Assembly (NCBI RefSeq): GCF_030269925.1
Contig: NC_085117.1
Span: 11,346,731-11,410,730, forward strand
Source of the DNA: Bombyx mori
Taxonomy: Eukaryota > Arthropoda > Insecta > Lepidoptera > Bombycidae
Length of the DNA stretch: 64,000 nucleotides
Reading direction: 5' to 3'
Shown here: one piece after another, positions 1-10,600 of the stretch
How the letters are laid out: the number at the start of each line of letters is the position of its first letter
How positions within the stretch are numbered: the stretch's first letter is position 1
Notes under the pieces: model-generated
What the model was told of the DNA's origin: nothing
The model's input: only the letters and a program-made list of their open reading frames with translations
Databases searched by the model: none
Made by a program: the position numbers and the translations under genes

Positions 1-504
1 GCTATTTCTAAATGTTTAATTTCAGTTGTTTGCAAGATTATAAACGGCTTAGACTTACTTTACGAATTGTCGATTCAAGAAAGGCGCTTAAAGCGATTGC
101 AATAGAGATGAACTTTATATTGTAAAAGTTATACAAGAATTTAAATCAAATGCTCTTGAACTAAAGAAAACCATAAGACAGCGAAAGATATTGCTTTAAT
201 TTAAACATTACAAATGTTATTAGTGAAGTGAAGCAATGCTGACTGAAAGGGAAGCTTGAACAAAGAAATTTGAAGGTTAACGTTGAAAAAAGCAAAGATT
301 TCTTCTAAGATACCGAGAAAAGAAAGTACGCTTCTCTTGTTAATAAATTTAAGTACTGATCGCAAAGTACACCTAAGAACTACCAAATTTAGGACAGTGG
401 TAAATAATTCTAGAGATAGATAGATAGAACTTTCAAAATTAGTTTATTATTTAAACGGAAAAAAAAACGAAATATAAAAAATTCGCTAAGATATATAAAA
501 CATA

Positions 505-703
505 CAGGGTGTATTGAAAGCGAACTCTAAACGACAAATGGTGGAGTTAGTTACTCCTAACACGATATGCGAGTGAAAACATTCTTACAATAGACAAAGT
601 GTTATTTACTAATATTTTTCTATAGCACGCAATGGAACGCAATTATAATCAGTTGTCATTCGAATTCTACCTTATAGTTAATACTTAACTGAACAACACC
701 CTG
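505..703. mobile_element. 199-bp MITE with CAGGGTGT ends and TA duplication
   Basis: CAGGGTGT at 505-512 is matched by ACACCCTG at 696-703, and each is flanked by TA. TA duplication plus short inverted ends suggest a Tc1/mariner-type non-autonomous element. There is no coding content. It lies just past the likely 3' end of the ZIP11-type gene. Confidence 0.45.
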
Positions 704-755
704 TATGTATACATGAACAACCTTTGTTTGAATAGAGAAGCGGAAATCCTTAAGA

Positions 756-761
756 TTTATT
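756..761 (-). terminator. possible poly(A) signal of the ZIP11-type gene
   Basis: AATAAA on the minus strand about 170 bp after the stop codon. It is the first canonical hexamer I see downstream. The region is AT-rich, so the true cleavage site could be further on. Confidence 0.35.
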
Positions 762-932
762 TTCATTAAAACGGCCCTGCTATAATATTAGTAAAAAAAA
801 CATACATAATTTTTGCATCGCTATATTAAAATCAATTTACAGATTTAAAACGCGTAGGTACGTGGTTAAACGTTTTTTTGTCTGGTGGGTCGTCGAACGG
901 AAGGCACGGAGTCCGGGTCCTAGGAAGCAACA

Positions 933-1011
933 TTACCCGAGACCGACATCTAAGCACATCATCACAACGAAACCGACGATGCAGCCCCAAGTCGCAAGTT
1001 TGCCATTTCCC
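933..1011 (-). CDS. SLC39A11: ZIP11-type transporter, last coding exon
   Basis: A 79-nt exon with acceptor GTTGCAG. One base completes Ser from the previous exon, then 25 residues, GNGKLATWGCIVGFVVMMCL and DVGLG, end at TAA (933-935). It forms helix 8 and the extracellular C-terminus; ZIP11 proteins normally end exactly this way. A longer open frame covers the same bases in another phase and is a shadow. The 3' UTR continues to lower coordinates. Confidence 0.95.
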
Positions 1012-1237
1012 CTGCAACAAAGCATTCGGTTAGCCTAAATTCCAAAACTATCGCATGACGTTTGTATGAACCCATCATCGATGAACCTAACAAAATTATC
1101 ATAGAAACTGTAGAATTACCACATAATCAAAGTTAAGTCCTCCGTGTCGTTCGGAGGACTTGAATAGAGATGCGACTGATAAAGCACATGATTATAATAC
1201 GAAAGACGACGAATTTTTTTTATGATTGAAGGATCAC

Positions 1238-1345
1238 TTGTGGCCCTAAGGCCTTTCCAGTTACACCAGGACAGGATTCGAACACCGGTGCATCGCTACA
1301 TATGAATGCACCGGACGTTTTATCCTTTAGGCCACGACCACTTCA
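1238..1345 (-). repeat. Bm1 SINE head joined to the start of a second retroposon
   Basis: Positions ~1283-1345 on the minus strand carry the Bm1 tRNA-like head: an A-box-like GTGGCCTAAAGG and a B-box GTGTTCGAATCC with the hairpin GTGCATTC/GATGCACC. The plus-strand bases just before it (GGATCACTTGTGGCCCTAAG, 1241-1281) match the start of the other retroposon family seen at 11358 and 12905. The Bm1 body and tail are absent. Confidence 0.6.
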
Positions 1346-1566
1346 ATTTACACGATACATAATTCTTTCGTGGATATGTTTAAGGTTCGAATTTCCATTT
1401 TTTTAATTGGTAACGACCAATAGGATTTGAATGTCGGCACAGTCGCATCGCTGGATACTAGTACACCTTATGTTTTGGCCCACTACTTCTTATTACTTCT
1501 TATCATGTTAAATGTAGTACATTACAGTACCTAATTTTATTTATAACAATTTCCCCAAAACTTTAA

Positions 1567-1856
1567 TCTTATACCTTTAAACGAGCAATTCTTGTATATT
1601 AATAAATGTATAATCTGAATCTCGGAAACGGCTCCAACGATTTTCATAAAATTTACTATGCAGGGGATTTCGGGGGCGGTAAATCGGTCTAGCTTCGATT
1701 TATTTTCAGAAAATGTTGTTTTATTCGTGTTTTCAATAATAAACTCTTCCCGACATCTATTGGCGAATAATAATACTATTTTTCTTAATTGAGGGCAACT
1801 AACCGCTATAAGATGGCGTTATCAAAAAAAAACCGAGCAAGCTCGGTCTTCATCTG
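1567..1856 (+). mobile_element. non-autonomous Helitron, 290 bp, copy 1
   Basis: Starts TCTTATACC after a host A and ends CTGG before a host T. It has a 6-bp hairpin CCGAGC/GCTCGG seven bases before the end: the TC...hairpin...CTRR layout of Helitrons with A|T insertion. It has no ORF. A second copy lies at 47537-47830 in reverse. It sits in the last intron of the ZIP11-type gene. Confidence 0.78.
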
Positions 1857-2099
1857 GTATTGAATTAAATGCTTCTTCATTGAAAAAAGACAAACCTTCC
1901 CATATAACTTACAACCCCAGAGAGGAAAATTTTTGTAAAACTCCGAAATACCTAAGTGTGCGAAATATCTTTAAGACAGAAACGGGTATAATATGAAATT
2001 GCGTGGTTCTTATTTCGAACGTTACGGATTGCCATACAAACGTTCATTCCTTATTTTAATCACTTAAGTATGAAATTTAGAAAAAAAAACGTTCCTAGC

Positions 2100-2323
2100 G
2101 GATGCTTCACTACATAGTATAAAACAAATTCGCTTTCTCTGTCCCCATATCCCTATATATTATGCTTAAATCTTTAAAACTACGCAACGGATTTTGATGC
2201 GATTTTTTTTAATAGACAAAGTGATTGAAGAGGAAGGTTTATATGTATAATAACATCCATTAAATAGTGTAAAAATCAATAATAAATTACAGTTTCCGAA
2301 GCGAAGCGAGGGCGGGTCGCTAG
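2100..2323 (+). mobile_element. Helitron-like 3' relic
   Basis: The end GAAGCGAGGGCGGGTCGCTAG followed by T has a short GCGA/TCGC stem and a CTAG terminus. Upstream, the ACGCAACGGATTTTGATGCG-type segment is a pattern I know from lepidopteran Helitron-like repeats. The 5' boundary is not clear. Confidence 0.4.
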
Positions 2324-2553
2324 TAGAACATAAACGGTATCGATTGCTAAAGTTTGTAGTCTCAGTACTTTTTTAGACTCTTCGTTAATCAATCACTAAG
2401 TAGGATAATAGCATAGAGGCGGCATTATTGGTTCATAATATCATATATATTTATTAATCCAATATTTATTTCATGAATTCATAAATTCGCTAGAGAATTG
2501 GATTTTCGAGACAATTTACTGAAATAAAATGAAACTTAGATATGTACTAATAG

Positions 2554-2802
2554 TTTTTTTATTTTATTGCTTAGACGCGTTGACGAGCTCACAGCCCACC
2601 TGGTGTTAAGTGGTTACTGAAGCCCATAGAAATCTAAAACGTAAATGCGCCCCACACCTTGAGATATAAGTTCTAAGGTCTCAGTATAGTCACAACGGCT
2701 GCCCCACCCTTCAAACCGAAACGCATTACTGCTTCACGGCAGAGATAAGCGGGGTGGTGGTACCTACCCGTGCGGACTCACAAGAGGTCCTACCACCAGT
2801 AA
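2554..2802 (-). mobile_element. Bm1 SINE, 5'-truncated
   Basis: Minus-strand copy beginning at the common breakpoint ACTGGTGGTAGG and ending in AATAA and an A-rich tail. It carries the conserved body blocks (GTGAAGCAGTAATGCGTTTC, AACTTATATCTCAAGGTG). The tRNA-like head is missing. Confidence 0.85.
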
Positions 2803-3079
2803 AATAGTTGACCAGTTGACATTAACTGATTTTAAATTTCGATTTATGACATACGAATTACGCGTAAAATTGGCACAAAGCCCTAACCCATTGTTGAATT
2901 TGATGAGCAGGACGACATTAAAATTTCAATGGCAGAAAATGTTTGTAATATACACACTCAAACACACAGAAGGATCCGTTATAAAATGCTGTCGTCATAC
3001 AATAAAAACCATTGACAGATACGTATAACGCGGTCTCGAATATCAAATAAGCATTGTTGTTGGGATATAAGAAAGGCCG

Positions 3080-3338
3080 ATGGCGCTTGCGTCTCACGCA
3101 CTCAGATTTAGAGAAACCCAAACGGCCGGTACGTACCACATGCTAACTGGAATTATTAACCATTACATTCAAACGTTTCCCGGTACTCGGCCGGGTGCTC
3201 GCAGTCGCTACTACTCGTTTATTCTGCCCGAGTAAACGCCGAAACGCTTAGCTATAAAGCTTACTCTGTGAGACGCAGCGCGCATATTCCCGCGTTGTTA
3301 GGTTTCCATGAAATAAAAAAAAAAAAAAAAAAAAAAAA
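3080..3338 (+). repeat. poly(A)-ended segment, possible retroposed copy
   Basis: A GC-richer stretch ending ATGAAATAAA and then about 25 A (3314-3338). An AATAAA fused to a long A tract suggests an inserted reverse transcript. The parent is not recognised and no target duplication was seen. Confidence 0.3.
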
Positions 3339-3554
3339 CAAAGCGAAATGTCAAGTAATAATTCTAAAGGTACTATAGAATACAGATTTACTAATCGAAT
3401 AGCGTACAGTTAAAAATTTTACAGCAACAAAAATAAGTATTGTTTAATAATATTTCTGAGTATATAAAATAAAATTCACCCTCTTAAACGGAATAAAGAA
3501 CGAAGAGTCCCTAAAAGTACTTTAGAATAAGTTGTTTCATACATAACGTGACCA

Positions 3555-3975
3555 TACGTCCCGCTTTGGGCGGAATTGTCCCGCTTTCAGACTGTCCGTC
3601 CCGCTGTCCCCAAAAAGCGCAAAAATGTCCCGCTTTCATTTATCTGTTGTGCATGTGTTTATTAGAAACTTACTGAATATGTACTTACTTATCCCAAATC
3701 CTTATTGTATTACAAAATACATACTAAAGTAACTCTTAATTTTTCTGTAGAAAAGTAGTTATTTGTTGCGAAATTATAATATTTATAAATACTATTTTAA
3801 GGGCACGTTGGTGTAAGACTTAAGATGTCAGTGAGAGTAAGATACCATAATAAATTATTTTAAGTCATTTTTTAAACCATATTTTTTATTTTGCTCTTAA
3901 ATATTACATCTTACCCCGACATACCCTATGTATTTATTTATATACGAAATTCTGTAGGCATCCCGCTTTGACACG
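3555..3975. repeat. CCCGCTTT-rich repeat
   Basis: CCCGCTTT or CCCGCTGT occurs four times in 3558-3640, starting GTGACCATACGTCCCGCTTT, and once more near 3961. This resembles the end of a dispersed transposon type seen in many animals, but I cannot name it and found no clear inverted partner. Confidence 0.3.
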
Positions 3976-4892
3976 AAAAAATTTTTGTCACGTTATTGAT
4001 ACAGGAAAATTCACGAAAAGTGAATTAATTTACTTGCACTTATATAAAGGACAAATATTTTCGTTTTAATGTTGGATAATTCATATTTACAAATTTTCTT
4101 CGCCCTCGTAAATAAAACGCGAAAAATATCTTCTTTCACTTTGACACTTGTTACATTCAGTTTGCTGTGCACGTCGAATGCGTGTCAGCAAACGGCAAAA
4201 CCCAGAGCTTATCCAATACTTATCGCGGCTATTATTACTAGGCAATTCGGTAATCCACTAACAGTTTTGACATCCGCTCCGTGACAAAGCACCGCAGTAT
4301 GTCACGTAAACGCGTTTTAATAATTGATAGTTCTCGTGTATTCTGGCCACGCACCTTGGGGAACCCCGACTCCACATGCACCTAAATACCATACGCTGAC
4401 ATCAACATCGAGTTTAATTGAGAATTCAAAGAGCGACGTTTGATACGACCGGTGTCAATTGTTTTAGCATTAAACGACCGTTTTAATTACCTAATACTTT
4501 TTCTACAAAAATTACTAACATAATATTATATCCTTAGGTTTTCGTAAACATAATTAAAAGCTGAATTTTGTTACCCATCTTGGGACTTGGTGTCGAACTT
4601 TTAATTCATCTTTCTCTACCTATTCGCTGGTAGCCTAAGGGGCTCTTGTGGACGGGTCCAATTGTACAATAGTTGTGCCATCTTTCGATATTTAGAGGTA
4701 CCCACCCATCGCAGGTGAAGCAGCAAATTGGACAAAAATAAAATAAAATATTACGTACCGGTAATAGGTAATGCTCAAGCTAACAATTGACAGGAGACCG
4801 ACAGAAAAAGGGTTCTTCGGAGTCCAAGACACATTTTAGGTAACAATGCCCGAGGTATATGGAGGTACTCAACATTATCGATTTCTGGCTAA
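3976..4892. other. intron sequence, nothing recognised
   Basis: AT-rich, with short spurious frames only. At 4612-4660 a short stretch with CTACCTATTCGCTGGTAGCC resembles the start of the second retroposon family. Confidence 0.4.
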
Positions 4893-5072
4893 ATTTTTTT
4901 TAATTGCTTCGATATGTGGAAGATCCCGTGGTCCACCTGTTTACGCAGTCCATAGAGATCAGCAACGTAAACACCGCCACCCACCTTGAGACATGACTTC
5001 TAAAGTTTATGGTACAACGACTGCCCCGCTCTTTAAAACGAAACGCATTACTGCTTCACGGCAGAAATAAAT
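4893..5072 (-). repeat. decayed Bm1 SINE
   Basis: Minus-strand Bm1 tail and body with many substitutions. GCCGTGAAGCAGTAATGCGT is intact, while the ACTGGTGGTAGG end is lost. It directly precedes a copy of the second retroposon family. Confidence 0.65.
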
Positions 5073-5125
5073 ACTTTATATTTGAACTACTATACACATA
5101 TTGGGCGGCACGCGACACAATTTAT

Positions 5126-5395
5126 GAACATGTCTTGTCGGATCCCCCGATCCACTCTCGGTGCTTTTAAGCTCTTAAAGCACCGGTCACCATCCTCGTC
5201 GAACTCGTCGACTATTATGAAGGGTTCGATATGCAAACTAGCTCATAGATTCAACCCACTGAGTTTATCACCATATCCTCTCAATGTGTCGCGATTTCAA
5301 TTCGGTAGTAGATTTAGCGAAACACTGCTCTTGCTAGGGCCAGTGTTAAAAATTCTCTCAGGCTGAGCTCCTGAGCTCACCAACCGGTCCACACG
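5126..5395 (-). repeat. second retroposon family, decayed copy
   Basis: On the minus strand it shares the order AGAGCAGTG, then CTACTACCGAATTG-like, then GAGAAACTCAGTGGG-like, and then a CGTCGAGTTCGACGAGG-like segment, with the copies at 11358, 32950, 45315 and 58165. The 94-codon frame over it is not a gene. Confidence 0.55.
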
Positions 5396-6054
5396 AAGTT
5401 GGAAAAGTCCTTTAAGCTACCAAAGATTACGTAAGGGAAACAAAATAAAAACAATTTATGAACTGAGTACACGTGGTCCTCAGTCGTATCCGCATTAAAT
5501 TTTGACTTCAGAAATAAAGTTGTTCTTCCTCAGGAAAAACAGTTGCTAGCGTTATTCTCTGATCCATAAACTACCAGTCAATTTGTAGGATCCCTTGGTA
5601 TGTCAAATCATGCACCAGCGAATGTGTTGTCGTACCTATGATGGTGATATTCCCCGGTTTTGCCCGAGTCGTATTATTGATTATGATAAAAAGAATACTA
5701 AATACATATTAATCCAGGTTATAAATTTATATTTTTATGTATCGACTAGTATAGAGAAAGCTGCATATAATTTTTTAAAACTAGAAACGTAAAGTAGAAA
5801 TGAGGAGACTACTTCTACTTAGGAAATCAGAATTATATTCCACTAAAGTAGTTTATTGATCCCGAATTGAAACACAGATTAAAGATACGTGTCGATCGTG
5901 CGCCCTGCTCGATTACAAGTGGTTCGCGGTATGTAGGTGCGAAATTATCATGGTAATTGTAGAAACTTAGATGCAGAGCGTGTAGTCATCGATAGCTGAT
6001 TCTAAATTTTGTATATCTGGTGTTATCTTGACGTGTGCAGATTTATTAATCACA
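5396..6054. other. intron sequence, nothing recognised
   Basis: AT-rich single-copy-looking sequence. One 65-codon frame has no family resemblance. Confidence 0.4.
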
Positions 6055-6250
6055 AGTTGAATCCGGGCAGCTTTGCGGGCACATCGTTGATTTGACTTCC
6101 ATCCGATCGATGTCAACCTTTACCAAATCGCCCGACGAGACAATATGGAGATTTTCAGAAAATTTCATAGAAATCGGCCCAACCGTTTCACAGTCTATAG
6201 AGAACATAAGCTGACTTTTATATATACATATACGGTGGCAAAGATTATTG
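6055..6250 (-). mobile_element. Helitron-like relic
   Basis: Read on the minus strand it starts with a TATATATAAAA tract, then AAACGGTTGGGCCGATTTCT and ATGAAATTTTC, and ends with GTGCCCGCAAAGCTGCCCGG, a degenerate GC hairpin. This is the general plan of the Helitron-like repeats in this window, but the terminal CTRR is not clear. Confidence 0.35.
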
Positions 6251-7650
6251 AGAATCTTTGTGCAAAACCAGATCATGGTCCGCTGTTAATTGTAACGGTC
6301 CGTTAATTGTGATATTTAGGTATACCTAATATATTATATTCATTGTTTCATGAAAACATCGAATATTGGGAACTAGTCGCGTATCTTTGATGGTACTATG
6401 ACAGAAACTGTACCGAGTTTCAACACAATCGGATAAATGTTTTAGAAACGCGGATAGAACGTATGTTGTATAAATACAAAACATTGATTTTTATTTAAAT
6501 AGATATCACATGCATACTATGTTCCCGAGACTGGATTATAAGTAAATACGTTGATACCACATAGCGTTACACGGGGCCGATTTAACTGTAATGGTATGCG
6601 GTTAGATTGTCTGAGATCGTATGTACTCTTGGGATTGTACTGTGGAGAAGTGCAGGACAACGTCTGGAGGTAGGTCAGGGAGTGTCAGACGGCTGGATTC
6701 CCAGACAGTGACGTCAGCGCATAGACAAACTAAAGCGTCGTCCCCAGCTTTATCCCGGCAAACGAACGTGTTATTTTATGTATTTATTGTTATTGAGGAT
6801 GCCGAGACGGTGACAAGCCCACGCGTGGCGCTCTCAATTTACTTCGCGTTTCACGAGGCTGCGCCGCCCGCCCTCTTCGTCTGTATTTCCTGTATAGCGA
6901 TTCGTAGATTTAGATCGATTATTAAGTATTAAGCACAAACTTTAAGTGTTTTTAGGATCATTCCAGGGGTATGTTGGGATAAATCTTAGACCGCTGCTTA
7001 AAACGGTCTACGATTTTTTTTTGTTTACTACTATTTTCCCTTATCCACGCTTATTATGATTAACATTTTATATTTGAAAAGTTCCTGGTTAGATCAAATC
7101 GAGTTTTGCGAACGAGGTTGTTTGGTTTGCGGATTCAGAGCAACGTTTTTAGAGGAAGGCCATTACGGTCGGGGAGTATTTCAGACGGAGAAACCGATAT
7201 TCGTAATTTATTATCTGTGTAACAAATAGGAGAAACACGTTCGGAGGGCAATAAATGTCGGATTGGAAACGCGTCGCGAGGACAACGGCGGCGTCGCGTC
7301 CGGGCCATCAGACGGCGCGTCGCTATTTCGGGCCGAGTATTTGCGGAGCTCGCCGCTGCCGCATCGCGCCTACACTCCACATGCCACTTGCACTGCAAGA
7401 AACGCTATTATATCTCGCTGTCATTGCTGCTATTTTAGATGTCTATATAGGTTCCGAATTAGTATTGACGGTCTCTTCTCCCGCTTACATAATGTTATGT
7501 CTGGACTCGGTCTTAAATAAAGATTTCTAATCCAGACTCGTTGCTGGTCGGTTTTTTTTTATTTTCAGATTTATTCAACTCTCGACTGCAACGTAGAATG
7601 ATAATATTTCAATAAGACTTTTATGATTTCTTATTAGATATATAGATACT
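6251..7650. other. intron with two GC-rich patches
   Basis: GC-rich islands at about 6620-6900 and 7240-7400 stand out from AT-rich surroundings. Overlapping open frames on both strands look like by-products of base composition, and no domain is recognisable. Confidence 0.35.
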
Positions 7651-10600
7651 GGGGGGTTGGTGCTTCCCGCTTCCGTAGGTTTAACCCGCGATTCCCTACA
7701 AGTGACCCCTGGGTGGTGCTAAACGGGAGCCGAAAACATAACCGGTGGTAGGACTTAGTCCGACTGGCTGGCGACCACCCTCCAACTAGAATCCGCCGCC
7801 AAATAGCCTAGCTGTGTTCCGGCGTGTGGGTTGGAGAGCCAGTTCTATCCCTTCCCTTTCCCCTTCCTTGTTGGGGGTGAGTCTTGGTTACGCCTGGAAC
7901 TTGCGGAGCAGACGTGCGTGCGAACTCGCGGGGCGTGATTGTTTGACGGGGGTATAGGGAGACCCAGTGAAACGGTATCCGCTGCCGCCCGCCGGTCAGT
8001 AGGGGACCTGAACCCGGGTGTCTCTACTAAACTCCGCCCCGGGAAGCTGTCCCGCCAACCGGTGTAAAATTCTGCCGTGCGGTCGTCGTGCCGGAGTCGG
8101 AGACCGGAGTGGATCCCGGCGATCGCACGCAGAGTGGACTGGGGGCCCTTCCATGCCCTGCGTCGGTCTCTCACGCAACCCGTGGTCGAGCACGTACTAT
8201 GTTCCGCGCTTCATTCAGGTGTTGCCTCGATCTCACCTCTAACATCCTACCTCTCCTAATCCTACTCTCCCGAAATATAACAACTTAATGAAGTCGAAAA
8301 AAAAGAAAAGGGTTTTACAGGCGGCTCCCCATTCCACATTTAATGTGGATTTCAGCAATGTCAGGGGCCTACATAGCAACCTTGACGCCGTACACCACCA
8401 CCTTGAGACGGCGCAGCCTGCCCTGCTTTTTTTAACGGAGACGCAGATATCTGCTCCGGATGATACCTCATACCTTGAATACCCCGGCTACGTATTGGAG
8501 CACAACTTCCTGCGTAAAGCCGGGGTGTGCGTATTCGTCCGGGCTGATGTCTGTTGTCGCCGTCTTCGGGGCCTCGAACAACGGGACCTGTCCCTCTTGT
8601 GGCTGCGCGTAGATCACGGGGGCCGTAGCCGAATCTACGCGTGCCTGTACAGGTCCCACAGCAGTGATGCAGGTTCAGCTCTGTTTGAGCATGTGCAAGA
8701 GGGGACTAACCGCGTGCTTGAGCAGTACCCATCTGCGGAGGTGGTGGTTCTTGGAGACTTTAACGCTCACCACCAAGAGTGGTTGGGGTCCAGAACCACT
8801 GACCTCCCGGGTCGGACTGCCTACGATTTCGCCTTGGCCTACGGCTTCTCCCAGCTGGTGACACAGCCCACCCGTGTCCCAGATATCGAGGGGCACGAGC
8901 CTTCTTTGTTGGACCTTCTGCTGACCACAGATCCGGCCGGATACAGTGTGGTGGTCGACGCTCCGCTTGGATCGTCTGATCACTGCCTTATTCGTGCTGC
9001 CGTTCCACTCTCTCGTCCTGATCGTCGAACGACGACCGGGTATCGAAGAGTTTGGCGGTATATGTCAGCAGATTGGGATGGATTGCGTGAATTTTACGCA
9101 TCCTACCCATGGGGGCGGTTCTGCTTTTCCTCTGCTGATCCTGACGTCTGTGCGGACCGTCTTAAAGACGTGGTGCTCCAGGGGATGGAATTGTTTATTC
9201 CCTCCTCTGAAGTGCCCGTTGGGGGTCGCAGCAGACCCTGGTATAACAATGCCAGCAGGGATGCTGCACACCTCAAGCGGTCCGCATACGTGGCATGGGA
9301 TAATGCCAGGAGACGTCAGGACCCTAACATCTCAGAGGAAAGGCGGAAATATAACGCCGCTTCCAGGTCCTACAAGAAGGTTATTGCCAAGGCGAAGTCG
9401 GAGCACGTTGCTAGAATTGGCGAGCGACTGAAGAGCTATCCCTCTGGGAGCCGTGCTTTCTGGTCGCTCGCCAAAGCTGCAGAAGGAAACTTTTGCAGGT
9501 CTAGTCTCCCACCACTACGCAAGTCCGATGACAGTCTGGCCCATAGTGCGAAAGAGAAGGCTGACCTTCTGGTCAAACTCTTCGCCTCGAACTCGACTGT
9601 GGACGACGGGGGTGCCACACCACCGAACATCCTCCGGTGTGATAGTTCCCTGCCCGAGATCTGCTTTACACAGTGTGCAGTCAGGCGGGAACTCCGACTC
9701 CTGGACGTCCATAAGTCGAGCGGGCCAGACGGCATCCCTGCAGTGGTTCTGAAAACGTGCGCCCCTGAGCTGACGCCTGCGCTAACGCGTTTGTATCGCC
9801 TCTCTTATTGCACTAACAGGGTTCCGTCTTCATGGAAGACTGCCCACGTCCACCCTATCCCCAAGAAGGGTGACCGGTCGGACCCATCGAGCTATAGGCC
9901 TATCGCGATAACTTCCTTGCTTTCCAAGGTGATGGAGCGAATAATTAATATACAACTCCTGAAGTATCTGGAGGATCGCCAGCTGATCAGTGACCGACAG
10001 TACGGTTTCCGTCACGGTCGCTCAGCTGGCGATCTTCTTGTATACCTTACTCACAGGTGGGCTGAAGCCTTGGAAAGCAAGGGCGAGGCTCTTGCTGTGA
10101 GCCTTGATATCGCGAAGGCCTTCGACAGGGTCTGGCATAGGGCACTTCTATCGAAGTTACCATCTTACGGAATCCCCGAGGGTCTCTGCAAGTGGATCGC
10201 TAGCTTTTTGGATGGGCGGAGCATCACGGTCGTTGTAGACGGTGACTGTTCTGATACCATGACCATTAACGCTGGCGTTCCACAAGGTTCGGTGCTCTCC
10301 CCCACGCTTTTCATCCTGTATATCAATGACATGCTGTCTATTGATGGCATGCATTGCTATGCAGATGACAGCACGGGGGATGCGCGATATATCGGCCATC
10401 AGAGTCTCTCTCGGAGCGTGGTGCAAGAGAGACGATCAAAACTTGTGTCTGAAGTGGAGAACTCTCTGGGGCGAGTCTCCGAATGGGGTGAATTGAACTT
10501 GGTTCAATTCAACCCGATAAAGACACAAGTTTGCGCGTTCACTGCGAAGAAGGACCCCTTTGTCATGGCGCCGCAATTCCAAGGAGTATCCCTGCAACCT

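Noticed and set aside
832..1020. 62-codon minus-strand frame starting MLQGKW
   Set aside because: Overlaps the last ZIP11-type exon in another phase; the spliced phase gives the conserved C-terminus.
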